Shown: positions 20,739-34,639 of the stretch, in pieces
Layout of the letters: each line of letters opens with the position of its first letter
How positions within the stretch are numbered: the first letter of the stretch is position 1
The notes under the pieces: model-generated
Seen by the model: the letters and a program-made list of their open reading frames with translations, nothing else
The model's database searches: none
What the model was told of the DNA's origin: nothing
Translations under genes and position numbers: made by a program
From: Paulownia fortunei
Taxonomy: Eukaryota > Streptophyta > Magnoliopsida > Lamiales > Paulowniaceae
Direction: 5' to 3'
DNA: 64,000 nucleotides
Assembly: GCA_019321725.1 (NCBI GenBank)
Contig: CM033116.1
Location: 14,141,420-14,205,419, forward strand

Positions 20739-22772
20739 TGTTGGGTTCGTGCGATCCCAAAAAACGTATACGTAGCAGAATTTAAAAATTTTCAAAAACA
20801 TAAATATACATTACATCACATGTAATTAAAACGAATCTCACAACCCTTTCGCGATTACTCAGTTGTGCGTTTTCTGATAGTTAAAGTAAGAAAGTTTCAG
20901 AAACTCTTACCTTGATTTGCACTTCGGCTGATGTAGGGATTGAAACGATTCAAATCGTTATCCCGGCATGAAAGTATATCCATGTTCTTCAATTTAAAAC
21001 CCCTTTGATTGAAATCTAATTCGCTTCTAAGATCCCAAATGTTATCCCTCTAACGGTATCCACACCTTGGATCCCACTCGGAACCGAATCCTATGCTAGT
21101 AGTTTTTGATTCAATAATTCTATCCTAAATCGATTTTGTTTGGAATAAGAACACACTAACAGTTAGTGTTTTAGGTGTTTAATTTAATTCTTAATTCAAC
21201 AATTAAATTAAGAATTAAACTAGATAAAAGGTTGGTGAACTTTTGGAGATTGAAAGGATAGGAGGGATGAATTTTTGTGTATAAAAGAAAACTATTTTTA
21301 ATCACAAAAAATCTGCAATAAAATTCCTATAAAAAAACATCCAAGAAGATTGTCAATCAAGACTATCACAAATTCTTTCCATGTAGGACTCTTCTTCTTT
21401 CTTATCTCCAACTCTTTTAGTAAGTTTTCTTAACCTATAAGGACTTTTCTTTTTCCTTTTTACCTCTTAGAAATTGAATTCTCAATTCAACTTCCTCTAG
21501 GAATTAGGTTCCCAATCCAATTTTCTAATGGGCTTCCTACGAGCCCACACCTAATGGGCCTAGACCTAAGTAATCAATTAGGTCATACTTTAATTGATCC
21601 AATCAATTAAATTAATTTATTTATTAATTAGACCCATATTACTTAATTGATCCAATCAATTAATTAAATGTTCCAATTGGGCTCCCTAATCCAATTAATT
21701 AATTGAATTAATTCCACAGTTGAATTAATTTAACCCCATTAATTAATCACATTAATTAATTTAATCCAACACTTGGATTAATGTCTAGGCTAGAAATGGA
21801 CTTGTCCAAGTTTTGTGTGTGACCCCTTAGGGTCACTTTAAACTAGCCATGGGCTCACAACTCTTGTGACTTAGTTGAATAATTAATTGTGTTGATTAAT
21901 TAATCCAATTAATTAATCCAATTAATTAATTCCAAGAACCCATAAGACACGAGAAGCACCTAGCAATGCATCATGACTCCTAGTCTAAGGTGAATGTGCA
22001 AACCTATTTCAATTACGAATACCATGCAAGTATGGTCCTTCCGTCATCTAATCTCCCGATTGAGCCTAGAGCATGGATGTTGAGTCGAAACCCCATTAAC
22101 TCAATAACTATGTTTCCATTCCTAGTAGTTTGACTCAATGATGAATAATTAGAAAACCCCACGTTTAATTTCCATCCAACCTTGGCCAAGGATTTTAGAG
22201 TTAAGTACAGTGGAACACATAGGATATTCACCTATTCATCTAGATAGGTGATGGATCCTTTGTGATTGTCATGCAATTGGGAAATACATCAAAGTACAAC
22301 ATGTCATGCACAAGGTTACCATGGTGCCTCAAGTCCAAGGACTAATTCTTGCACTATCATAACGAAAAAAATTCCATTCGACAATAGAATATTTTTAATT
22401 GGGAATTTCAGGTGGGGTTGTTCAGTGTACTTGTTCCTAGCAAGCACCCGCATACATGCACTAGTGTTTCTCCACCAATACCTATGGAATGAGGCATCCT
22501 CCTTTCGAGCCTGCATCGTATGCACAAGTTTCAATGGGATCAATGATGTCCCATTTCATTAATCCTTAACTTGGAACGTTTTAAGATCACAGCCTTAGAA
22601 GCATATTCCACAATCACCATCATATGCATTTTGTGATCTAAGGACTTTATCTAATTCTTATGATGAATTTAAGATAAAGATTACCATTTAAATGATATTA
22701 ATATAAATAAGAATGATTCGCAAGAGTATAAGAACGGCCAGAATAATTGGTACGCCGGGCACTACTCTAACA
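20739..22772 (-). mobile_element. Solo LTR family C copy 2, nested in copy 1
   Basis: The plus strand starts TGTTGGGTTCGTGCGATCCC and ends GCACTACTCTAACA, with GTATC on both sides (20734-20738 and 22773-22777). There is no internal region. Related partial copies lie at 50307-51492 and 63146-64000. A ~75-codon frame (22316-22543, minus) has a counterpart at 50554-50769, but I treat it as LTR sequence, not a gene. Confidence 0.9.
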
Positions 22773-23466
22773 GTATCATTAGAAAACCCCGTCTAATATT
22801 CATCCTCCTCTGGCCAGACTCTTTTTGAGTCACGTACCATGAAATGCATGGGAGATTCACCTATCTATAAGATGGGTGATGAATCATTTATTCTCCACTC
22901 ATTAACCTTCATATATAAAGACCATACACCCAATGTAAACCCCTTATGATAGTCATGCAATTGAAAAATACATAAAAGCATATAATATCATGCACAAGGC
23001 TACTATGGTGCCTTAAGTCAAAGGACTATGTCATGTGCTATCGTAATTGGAAAACTCTCATTTGATGAACAACATTTCTAGTGAGAATTTTTCTTGGGCC
23101 TGTTTGGTGTACTTGTTTTCCAATGAGCACCACCACATGTACACTAGCATCCCCATGCCAATGCTTATGAAGCGAGATATCTTCTTTCAGAGCATGCATC
23201 ATGTGCACGAGTCTTTACGGGCTTATTGATGTCCCACGACTCGAAAATAATTTATGACCAAAGGGATGGAGACGTGTTCCATGATTGTCATTATATGTGC
23301 GACCAATCCTCTTAAACCTAGTGTAGTTTAGGGACTTTATTCAATTGACTAAATGTAATTAAGGATAACAAAAATGTAAATTTTTAATAATTAATACATT
23401 TTGAATAAGACTGTTTTTACAAGAGTATACAAGCGACCACTAATTAGTACGCCGATCACTACTCTG

Positions 23467-23780
23467 AAATTTATTTGCAAACTAAAAACTACAAGTTAAA
23501 TATATGGTAAATTTACATACTTTAATTTATGTCATCTAATGAATGAATTAAGCATGTATGTGAGGATGGTCCTAGAGTTTAGACCATTTAAATATGGATA
23601 TTCTTTGTTTAGTTTATTGCTTTGGTTTTTAATTAAAATGAGGCTCGTGTGTCTTATCTTTTCTCTATTTTACTATGAATATATATTTTATCTACCTCAT
23701 ATGTACTTCCCCTTTGCAAAAATTCCAAGGTTTCTTATTGAAAATAGAAAAAAGAAAAAGTGATAATAAGATGTGAGGTA
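23467..23780. other. AT-rich spacer, nothing recognised
   Basis: It lies between the outer LTR and the satellite-like array. The 74-codon frame at 23539-23763 is rich in Phe, Tyr and Leu, as random AT-rich DNA would be, and has no recognisable motif. Confidence 0.5.
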
Positions 23781-26700
23781 ATCGTTTTGGTTTTTAGAAC
23801 AATATCCTAAATTTAAATAAATTGTATATTTCAATTAAATTCTATCAACGGAATTAAAAATGTGTTTTTAAAATATTCAACACATATTATTTATTTTATT
23901 TTAAATTTGTAAATTGAATTTTCTAGGTAAATATTCTTCTTTTAAGTTGGTGGAAAGTATATATTCTTTAAATAAAAACATTTAAATCCCCTTTGATTAT
24001 TATAATTGTTTGAGGAATATCCTACAGTTAAATTAATTGTATACTTCAAAAAAATACCATCTAAGGAACTAAAATATATATTAGCTTTACAAATTTTAGA
24101 TTTTAATGTTTTGATTTATTTACAATTTTAAGTTATTGTGCTAGTTAAATTTTGTATTTACATTTAGATTAAATTTCATAAAATATAGAAAAACCTTTTT
24201 AATAATTATACTTTTCAAAAATTTATTCTTTAGTTATTATAAACAAAAACTAGTATATACTATCTATGGAATTTCAAAAACATTTACTTTTAAAATATTC
24301 AATTCTTGTTATTTAATTCTATATTTAATTTCGATTGCATTTTTTGTTAGATTTTAAAATTTTAAATTCCTATTTTTTGAGTTATTGTGTTAGTAAAATT
24401 TAGTACATAGTTTTAAATAAAATATCATAAAAAAGTAAAAGATTTGTTTCTATAATTAAATCTTTTAAATCTAGTAGTTTACCCTTGTGACAATAACAAT
24501 AAATTTGAAGACTAACGAAGACAAAGTTTCCCTGTTACGTTTTCTCTCAACTGATAAGTATTATTTCAACTTTATATTTATAATGAAAACTAATCTTACG
24601 CATTAACACCAATTACAAAGTAAAAAATATGATTTTAAAAAATAAATAAAACTATATACAGTAAATTGCTCTCATTATGCTACACTGCCTCTAACAAACA
24701 GAAGTTGAAACCATAAGTATATTTAAACTTATTCTTATATCAATATTCAATATTTAAGTTAATTCGTGAATATATATCCGTTAGTTTTTCCAAATAAAAA
24801 CTATTTAATCCCATTTAGTGATTTTAAATTTAAAAAATATGTTTAAATATTCCAAAATCAATATATAATTTTAAATTAATTGTACATTTCAAATATATAC
24901 TATCTAAGGAAGTTAAATATATGTATTTTAAAATATTCAATACATAATACTTATTTTCCTAATTAATTTAGAATTTAAAAAATTATTCTTTTATCAATTT
25001 TGCAAATTTAAGTTAGATCATAAATATTTATTCTTAAATAAAAACTATTTAATCCCTTTGAATTATTGTACTTTTAATTTAAAAAATATTTTTAATTATT
25101 CTTAGACCAATATCCTGAAGTTAAATTAATTGTATATTTCAACCAAATACAATATAAAGAATATTTACTTGTTTAAAATGTTTAATTTTTTAAATTTAGC
25201 ACACACTTTAAAATTAAATTTCATAGAATATAGGTAAACCTTAAATAGCTGTACTTTTAAACCTTAAATAGTTGTACTTTCAGCTTTGTATTTATATTTA
25301 AAAGTCATCTTACTATGCTAGAAACTAGTAATAATGTAAAAAATAAGATCCAAAAAATTGAATTTCACTATATGTAATAAATTGCTCTCATTATGCTCCA
25401 TTGCCTCCAACAAACAAAAGTTGAAATCATAAGTATATTTAAAATCAATCTTATATCAATATTACAAATTTATGTTAAATCATGAATGTATATTCTTTAG
25501 TTATTCTAAATAAGAACTCTTTTACCCCTTTAACAATCCTTTCAAAATTTAAAAAATATATTTAATTATTCTTAGATCAATGTCCTACATTTAAATAAAT
25601 TGTATATTTCAATTAAATTCTATCAAAGTAATTAAAAATATGTATTTTTAAAATATTCAACACATTATTTATTTTGTTTTTAATTTGTAATTTGTAATAT
25701 TTTTAGGTAAATATTCTTATTTTAAGTTGATTGAAAGCATATATTCTTAAATTGAAAACTTTTTAATCCCCTTTGATTGTTATATATTTAAACTTAAAAA
25801 ATATTTTTAATTATTCTTTGACGAATATACTATAATAAAATTAATTGTATACTTAAAAAAAAATACTATCTAAGGAACTAAAATATATTTACTTTTACAA
25901 TTAGATTTTAATATTTTGATTTATTTACAATTTTAAGTTATTGTGCTAGTTAAATTTTGTATATACATTTAGATTAAATTTCTTAAAATATAGAAAAACC
26001 ATTTCAATAATTATATTTTTCAAAAATATATTCCTTAGTTATTCTAAACAAAAACTAGTAAATACTATCTATGGAATTACAAATATATTTACTTTTAAAA
26101 TATTCAATTTGTGTTATTTATTTTTATGTTAAATCTATCACAATTTTTGTCAAAATTTAAAATATTAAATCCTTACTTTTTTGAGGTATTGGGTTAGTAA
26201 TGTTTGGTATATATTTTTGAATAAAATTTCATAAAAACTAAAAAAAATTGTTTGAATAAATAAATCTTTTAAATCTAATAGTTTGCCTTTGTGACAATAA
26301 CAATAAACTTGAAGGCAAATGAAGACAAAGTTATCTTGTTACGGTTTCTCTCAACTGATAAGTTAGGTTTCAACTATCTATTTATAATGAAATCTCTTCT
26401 TACTGCATTAAAACCAATAATAATGTAAAAAATATTATTTTAAGGAATAAATATAACTATATATAGTAAATTGCTCTCATTATGCTACACTGCTTCCAAC
26501 AAACAAAAGTTGAAACCATAAGTATAGTTAAACTTATTCTTATATCAATATTCTATATTTAAGTTAATTCTTGAATATATATCAGTTAGTTTTCCCAAAT
26601 AAAAACTATTAAACCCCATTTAGTGATTTTAAAATTTAAAAAATATGTTTAAATATTCCTAACTCAATATACAATTTTAAATTAATTGTACATTTCAAAT

Positions 26701-29700
26701 ATATACTATCTAAGGAAGTTAAATATATGTATTTTTAAAATATTCAATACATAATACTTATTTTCCTATTTAATTTAGAATTTAAAAAATTATTCTTTTA
26801 TCAATTTTGCAAATTTAAGTTAGATCATAAATATTTATTCATAAATAAAAACTATTTAATCCCTTTGAATTATTGTACTTTTAATTTAAAAAATATTTTT
26901 AATTATTCTTAGACTAATATCCTTAAGTTAAATTAATTGTATATTTCAACCAAAGAATATTTAATTTTTAAACGTTAAAATTTTATTTATTTTAAATATT
27001 TTTATTTATGAATTACTATAGTAAAACTTAGCACACACATTAAAATTAAATTTCAAAAAATATAGCTAAACCTTAAATAATTGTAATCATTAAAATAGAT
27101 TCTTTAGTTATTTCAGATAAAAACAAATTATTACTATCTTAGGAATTAGAATAATCTTTGCAAATTAATTTTTGAGTTGAAATTTAATTGCATTTTTATT
27201 AGATTTTAAATTTTTTAGATATTTTTATTTTTGAGTTATTCTGCTAGTGAAATTACGTACATACATTTAAATTAAATTTCATAAAAACCTAATGAAAATA
27301 TTTTAATAATTAAATCTACTAATTTGACTCTCAAACAACAACATTAGATTTGAAGACAAAATATCATTTCTCTCAATTCATAAGTTATGTTTCAACTTTG
27401 TATCTTTATTTAAAAGTCATCTAACTACACTAGAAACTAGTAATAATGTAAATAGTAAGATCCCAAAAACGGAATTTGACTACATGCATTAAGTTGCCCA
27501 TATTATGCTCCATTGCCTCCAATAAACAAAGGTTGACATAAGTATATTTAGAATTAATCTTATATCAATATTCCAAATTTATGTTAAATCATGAATATAT
27601 TTCTTTAGTTATTCTAAATAAAACACTTAAAAATTTTAAAAAATAAGTTTAATTATTCTTATACAGATATCCTAAATTTAAATAAATTGTATATTTAAAT
27701 TAAATTCTATCAAAGGAATTAAAAATATGTATTTTTAAAATATTCAACGCATATTATTTATTTTGTTTTTAATTTGAAATTTGTAATTTCTTTAGGTAAA
27801 TATTCTTATTTTAAGTTGATCGAAAGTATACATTCTTCAAATAAAAACTTATTAATCCCCTTTGATTATTATACTTTTAAACTTAAAAAATATTTTTAAT
27901 TATTCTTTGAGGAATATGCTACAGTTAAATTAATTGTATACTTCACAAAACTACTATCGAAGGAACTAAAATATATTTACATTTACAAAATTTTGATTTT
28001 AAAATTTTGATTTATTTACAATTTTAAGTTATTGTGCTAGTTAAACTTTGTATATACATTTAGATTAAATTTCATAAAATATAGAAAAACCTTTTTAATA
28101 ATTATATTTTTCAAAAATATATTTTTTAGTGATTTTAAACAAAAGCTAGTAAAATATTATCTATGGAATTATAAATATATTTACTTTTAAAATATTCAAT
28201 TCATTTTATTTATTTCTATGTTAAATCGATTGCAATTTGTGTTAGATTTTAAAATTTGAAATCCATACATTTTTTAGTTATTGTCTTAGTAATATTTAGT
28301 ATATAGTTCTGAATAAAATTTCATAAAAACTAAAAAAATATTGTTACTCTTGTTATCCTTCCTCTCAATTCATAAGTTATGTTTCAACTTTGTATTTATA
28401 TTTAAAAGTCATCTTACTACACAAGAAACTAGTAATAATGTAAAAATTAAGATCCTAAAAGCTGAATTTCACTATATGCAATAAATTACCCTCATTATGC
28501 CCCATTGCCTCCAACAAACAAAAGTTGAAATTATAAGTATATTTAGAATTAATCTTATATCAATATTCCAAATTTATGTTAAATCATGAATATATAATCT
28601 TTAGTTGCTCTAAATAAAAACTCTTTAACCCTTTAATAATACTTTAAAAATTTAATAACTAAAGTTGAAATTATAAGTATATTTTAAATTAATCTCATAT
28701 CAATATTCCAAATTTATGTTAAATAATGAATATATATTCTGTAGTTATTCTAAATAAAAACTATTTAACCCCGTTAACAATACTTTAAAATTTTAAAAAA
28801 TATGTTTAATTATTCTTAGACCATTATCCTAAAATTAAATAAATTATATATTTCAATTAAATTTTATTTGAGGAATTAAAAACATGTATTTTTAAAATAT
28901 TCAACACATATTATTTATTTTGTTTTTAATTTTTAATTTGTAATTTTTTTGGTAAATATTTTTATTTGAAGTTGATCGAAAGTATATATTATTTAAATAA
29001 AAACTTTTTAATCCCCTTTTATTGTTATACTTTTAAACTTAAAAAATATTTTTAATTATTCTTTGAGGAATATCCTACAGTTAAATTAATTGTATACTTC
29101 AAAAACAAACTATCTAAGAAACTAAAATATATTTACTTTTACAAAATTTAGATTTTTTTATTTTAAAATTTTGATTTATTTAAAATTTTGAGTTATTGTG
29201 CTAGTTCTATTTTGTATATTCATTTAAATTAAATTCATAAAATATAGAAAAACCTTTAATAATTATACTTTTCAAAAATATATTTTTAGTTATTCTAAAA
29301 AAAACTAATAAATATTATCTATGGAATTACAAATATATTTACTTTTAAAATATTCAATTCGTGTTATTTATTTCTATGTTTAATTTTAATTGTATTTTTT
29401 GTCAGATTTTAAACTTTAAATCCGTACTTTTTATTGTGTTAGTAAAACTTAGTATATAGTTTTAAAAAATTTCAAAAAAAAATAAAAAAAGAATATTTCA
29501 TTAGTTTTTCTTTGTGACAATAACAATAACAAAAGAAAACAATGTTCTCCCGTTCCTCTCAACTAATAAGTTATATTTCAATTTGTATTTATAATGAAAA
29601 CTCATCTACATCATTAAAACTAATGCTTACACCATGGTATTGATGCTTAAGAAGAAATAGAATGACTTGATTGGAAGAGATACATACGAGGCAAAGCGCA

Positions 29701-32700
29701 TGTATTTGTTATCTTAGGTAGAACTTCAAACGTATTTATATTTTACCATGAGATTAGTTTATAATACAGAGCACATAGATGCAAATCCCTTGTTGAACTC
29801 TGGACATGCTTTGCAAAATTGGGCAAGACGTTTCCTATTTAAGAAATCTCAAACACGAAAAATAAACATTGACTCAATAAATAACACAAACAAGAATGAG
29901 GCCAACTTAATGAATTGCCATTTTTTGCATAATTTAAAAACATGTTTAATTATTCTTAGACCAATATCCCAAATTTAAATTAATTATTTATTTCAATTAA
30001 ATTCTATCAAAGGAATTAAAAATATGTATTTTAAAATATTCAACACATATTATTTATTTTATTTTTAATTTTTAATTTTCAATTTTTTTAACTAAATATA
30101 CTTAATTTAAGTTGATTAAAAAATATATTCATTAAATAAAAACATTTAGTTCCCCTTCAATTATTATACTTTCAATTTTAAAAATATTTTTAGATTATTC
30201 TTTGAGGAATATCATACAGTTAAATTAATTGTATACTTCAAAAAATACTATCTAAGGAACTAAAATATATTTACTTTTACAAAATTTAGATTATAGAATG
30301 TTTTTTTATTTACAGATTTTGAGTTATTGTGCGAGTTAAATTTTGTATATACATTTAGATTAAATTTCATAAAATATTGAAAAACCTTTATTAATTATAC
30401 TTTTCAAAAATATATTCTTTAGTAATTCTAAACAAAAATTAATAAATACTATCTATGGAATTACAAATATATTTACTTTTAGAATATTCAATTCGTGTTA
30501 TTTATTTCTATGTTTAATTTTGATAGCATTTTTGGTCAGATTTTAAAATTTTAAATCCTTACTTTTTTTGAGCTATTGTACTTGTAAAACTTAGTATATA
30601 ATTTTAAATAAAATTTCATAAAAAATAAAATAAAGTTCAATAATTAAATCTTTTAAATCAAATAGTTTGCCTCTGTGACAATAACAATAAATTTGAAGAT
30701 AATAGGAGACAAAGCACTCTTCTTACCATTCATCTCAATTGATAAGTTATGTTTCAACTTTGTATATATAATTAAAATACATTTTATGGTATTAAAACCA
30801 ATATCATTGTTAAAAATATGATTTGAAAGAAAAAATATACCTATATACAGTATATTGCTCTCATTATGCTACATTGCCTCCAAGAAACAGAAGTTGAAAT
30901 TATACGTATATTTAATCTTATTTTTATATGAATATTCTAAATTTTGGTTAATTCAAGAATATGTATTCGTTAGTTTTTTCAAATAAAAATGAATTAATCC
31001 AATTTAGTAATAATACTTATAGATTTAAAAAAATGTTTAAATATTCTTAAATCAATATATGATTTCAAATTAATTGTACATTTGAAATAAATGCTATCAA
31101 AGGAATTCTTATACGTATTTTAAAATATTCAATACTTAATATTAATTTTGCTATTTAAATTAGAATTTAAAAAATTATTCTTTTATCAATATTGTAAATT
31201 TAAGTTAGATCATAAATATTTATTCTTTTGTTATTCAAAATAAAAACTATTTAATCCCTTCGAATTATTGTTCTTTTGAATTAAAAAATATTCTTAATTA
31301 TTCTTAGACCATTATCTTAAAGTTAAATTAATTGTATATTTCAACCAAATACAATCTAAAGAATATTTATTTTAAAACATTCAAATTTTAAATTTTGAAA
31401 TATTTTTATTTTTGAGTTATTGTGCTAGTAAAATTTAGTACATATTTTTAAATTAAATTTTCATACAATATAGATAAGCCATAAATAAGTGTACATTTAA
31501 AATTAAAATATATTCTTTAGTTACTATAAATAAAAGTAAACTATTACTATCTTAGGAATTAGAATATATTTACTTTTAAGATAATCTATACAAATTAATT
31601 AATTTTGAGTCTAAATGTAATTGTGTTTTTATTAGGATTTAATGTTTTTAGATACTTTTACTTTTAAGTCATTGTGCTAGTGAAATTAAGTACATACTTT
31701 TAAATTAAATTTTATAAAAAATATATTGAAAATATTTTAATAATTAAATCTTTTAAGTCTACTATTTAACCTCTCAAACAACAACGTTAAATTTGAAAAC
31801 AAAAGAAAATAAAGTACTCCTGCTATCCTTCCTCTCAATTCTAAATTATGTTTCAACTTTGTATTTATATTTTAAAGTTATCTTACTACTCAAAAAACTA
31901 GAAATAAAGTAAAAAGTATGATCCCAAAAATTAAATTTTAGTATATGCAATAAAATGCTCTCATCTTGCTCCTTGCCTCCAACAAACAAAAGTTGAAATC
32001 ATAAGTATATTTTAAATTAATCTTATATCAATATTCCAAATTTATGTTAAATCATAAATATATATTCTTTAGTTATTCTAAATAACAACTATTTAATCCC
32101 TTTAATATTATTATAACTTTTTAAAAAACATGTTTAATTATTCTTAGACCAATATCCCAAATTTAAATTAATTGTTTATTTCAATTAAATTCTATCAAAG
32201 GAATTAAAAATATGTATTTTAAAAATATTCAACACATATTATTTATTTTGTTTTTAATTTGTAATTTGTAATTTTTTTTTAACTAAATACACTAAATTTA
32301 AGTTGATCAAAAATATATATTCATTAAATAAAAACTTTTAGTTCCCCTTTGATTATTATACTTTGAATTTAAAAATACTTTGAATTTATTCTTTGAGGAA
32401 TATCCTACAATTAAATTAATTGTATACTTCAAAAAATACTATCTAAGGAACTAAAATATATTTACTTTTACAAAATTTAGATTCTATAATTTTTATTTAT
32501 TTACAATTTTGAGTTATTGTGCGAGTTAAATTTTGTATATACAGTTAGATTAAATTTCATAAAATATTGAAAAACCTTTATTAATTATACTTTTCAAAAA
32601 TATATTCTTTAGTTATTCTAAACAAAGAATAATAAATACTATCTACGGAATTACAAATATATTTACTTTTAGAATATTTAGTTCGTGTTACTTTTACAAA

Positions 32701-34625
32701 CAAAAGTTGAAATCATAAGTATATTTTAAATTAATCTTATATCAATATTCCAAATTTATGTTAAATCATGAATATATATTCTTTAGTTATTCTAAATAAC
32801 AACTATTTAACCCCTTTAATAATATTTTAACTTTTTAAAAAACATGTTTAATTATTCTAAGACCAATATCCCAAATTTAAATTAATTATTTATTTCAATT
32901 AAATTCTATCAAAGGAATTAAAAATATGTATTTTTAAAATATTCAACACATATTATTTATTTTGTTTTTAATTTGTAATTTGTAATTTTTTAACTAAATA
33001 TACTTAATTTAAGTTGATCAAAAATATATATTCATTAAATAAAAACTTTTAGTTTCCCTTTGATGATTATACTTTGAATTATTCTTTGAGGACTATCATA
33101 CAGTTAAATTAATTGTATACTTCAAAAAATACTATCTAAGGAACTAAAATATATTTACTTTTACAAAATTTAGATTCTAGAATTTTTATTTATTTACAAT
33201 TTTGAGTTATTGTGCGAGTTAAATTTTGTATATACATTTAGATTAAATTTCATAAAATATTGAAAAATCTTTATTAATTATACTTTTCAAAAATATATTC
33301 TTTAGTTATTCTAAACAAAAATTAATAAATACTATCTACAGAATCACAAATATATTTAATAATAATACTTTTAAATTTTAAAAATAAGTTTTTTTTGGTT
33401 CTGAGACAAATATACTAATTTTAATTAATGGTACATTTCAAATATGTATTATCAAAGGAACTTTAAATATTAATTTTTTTTGTTTTTAGTTTATAATTTA
33501 TACCTTTTTATGAAAATATTCTTAATATAAGTTGATCGAAAATATATATTTTTTAAATAAAAACTTTTTAATCCCCTTTGATTATTATACTTTGAATTTA
33601 AAAAATAATTTTAATTATTCTTTGAGGAATATCCTATAGTTAAATTAATTGTGTAGTTAAAAAAATACTATTTAAGGAACTATAATATATTTACTTTTAC
33701 AAAATTGAAATTTAATATTTTTATTTATTTACAATTTTGAGTTATTGTGCTAGTTAAACTTTGTGTATGCATTTAGATTAAAGTTTCTAAAATATAGAAA
33801 AACCTTTAAAAATCATACTTTTCAAAAATATATTCTTTAGTTATTTTAAACAAAAACTAATAAATACTATCTATGGAATTACAAATATATTTACTTTTGG
33901 ATATTCAATTCCTGTTATTTATTTATATGTTTAATTTTTGATTGAATTTTTTATCATATTTTTAAATTTTAAATCTTTACTTTTTTTGAATTATTGTGCT
34001 AGTAAAACTTAGTATATAGTTTTAAATAAAATTTCATAAAAATAAAAGAATTGTTTCAATAATTAAATATTTTAAATCTAATAGTTTGCCTCTGTGACAA
34101 TAACAATAAATTTGAAGACAAAAGAATACAAAGTTCTCATGTTACCATTCCTCTCAACTGATAAGTTATGTTTCAACTTTGTATTTATAATAAAAACTCA
34201 TCTTACGATATTAAAACCAATAATAATGGAAAAATATATGATTTTAAAGAATAAAAATAATTATATACAATAAATTGCTCTCATTATGCTACATTGCCTC
34301 TAACAAACAGAAGTTGAAATCAAAAGTATATCTAAACTTATTATTATATAAATATTCTAAATTTAAGTTAATTTATGAATATATATTCATTAGTTTTTCC
34401 AAATAAAAACTATTTAATGCCATTTAGTAGTAATACATTTAAATTTTATAAAAATATGTTCAAATATTCTTAAATCAATATATGATTTCAAATTAATTGT
34501 ATATTTTAAATAAATACTATCGAAGGAATTTAAATATATGTATTTGCAAATATTCAATACTAAATAGTTATTTTGCTATTAAATTTAGAATTTAAAATCA
34601 TTAATTTATCAATATTGTATAAATG
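23781..34625. repeat. AT-rich satellite-like array with higher-order structure
   Basis: About 10.8 kb of diverged tandem repeats. A marker 'gagttattgtgctagt' occurs in pairs about 250 bp apart (near 24131/24379, 25934/26182, 28026/28276, 29188/29434, 30321/30570, 31414/31668, 33739/33988). The pairs recur mostly every 1.0-1.2 kb. A less AT-rich block (CTCTCATTATGCTACATTGCCT then CAAACAGAAGTTGAAA) recurs near 24670, 25383, 26471, 27495, 28491, 30860, 31960 and 34280. It alternates between 'ctacactgcc' or 'ctacattgcc' and 'ctccattgcc' versions. Another marker is AATATCCTACAGTTAAATTA. No coding sequence is present. Confidence 0.85.
29622..29930. other. Non-satellite insertion or replacement inside the array
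   Basis: The repeat unit breaks off at 'cattaaaactaat' and resumes at 'aaaaacatgtttaattattcttag'. The intervening ~0.3 kb is less AT-rich and unique in the window. It holds an open frame (29748-29978, plus, including HALQNWARRFLFKKSQ) that I do not recognise. It replaces the expected 'ctctcattatgct' block of the unit. Confidence 0.6.
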
Positions 34626-34639
34626 TAAAAATGATGTTA

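Larger units (their letters stand above)
19425..23466 (-). repeat. LTR family C copy 1 (outer, 5' LTR), split by a nested LTR
   Basis: On the plus strand it starts TGTTGGGGTCTC and ends near CACTACTCTGA, and it matches the inner LTR at both ends. It is interrupted at 20738/22778 by copy 2; without it the length is about 2.0 kb. It is more diverged than the inner copy. The superfamily is not provable from the LTR alone; an initiator-Met primer fits copia and chromoviruses. Confidence 0.82.

Noticed and set aside
19420..23470. Target-site duplication for outer LTR C1 (AAAAT versus GAAAT)
   Set aside because: The primer site shows that it is a 5' LTR and not a solo LTR, so a duplication across its two ends is not expected; the similarity is chance.
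23781..34625. Possible CRISPR-like or interspersed regular repeat
   Set aside because: Units are long, diverged and AT-rich, without short identical repeats and unique spacers. This is a plant nuclear satellite-type array.
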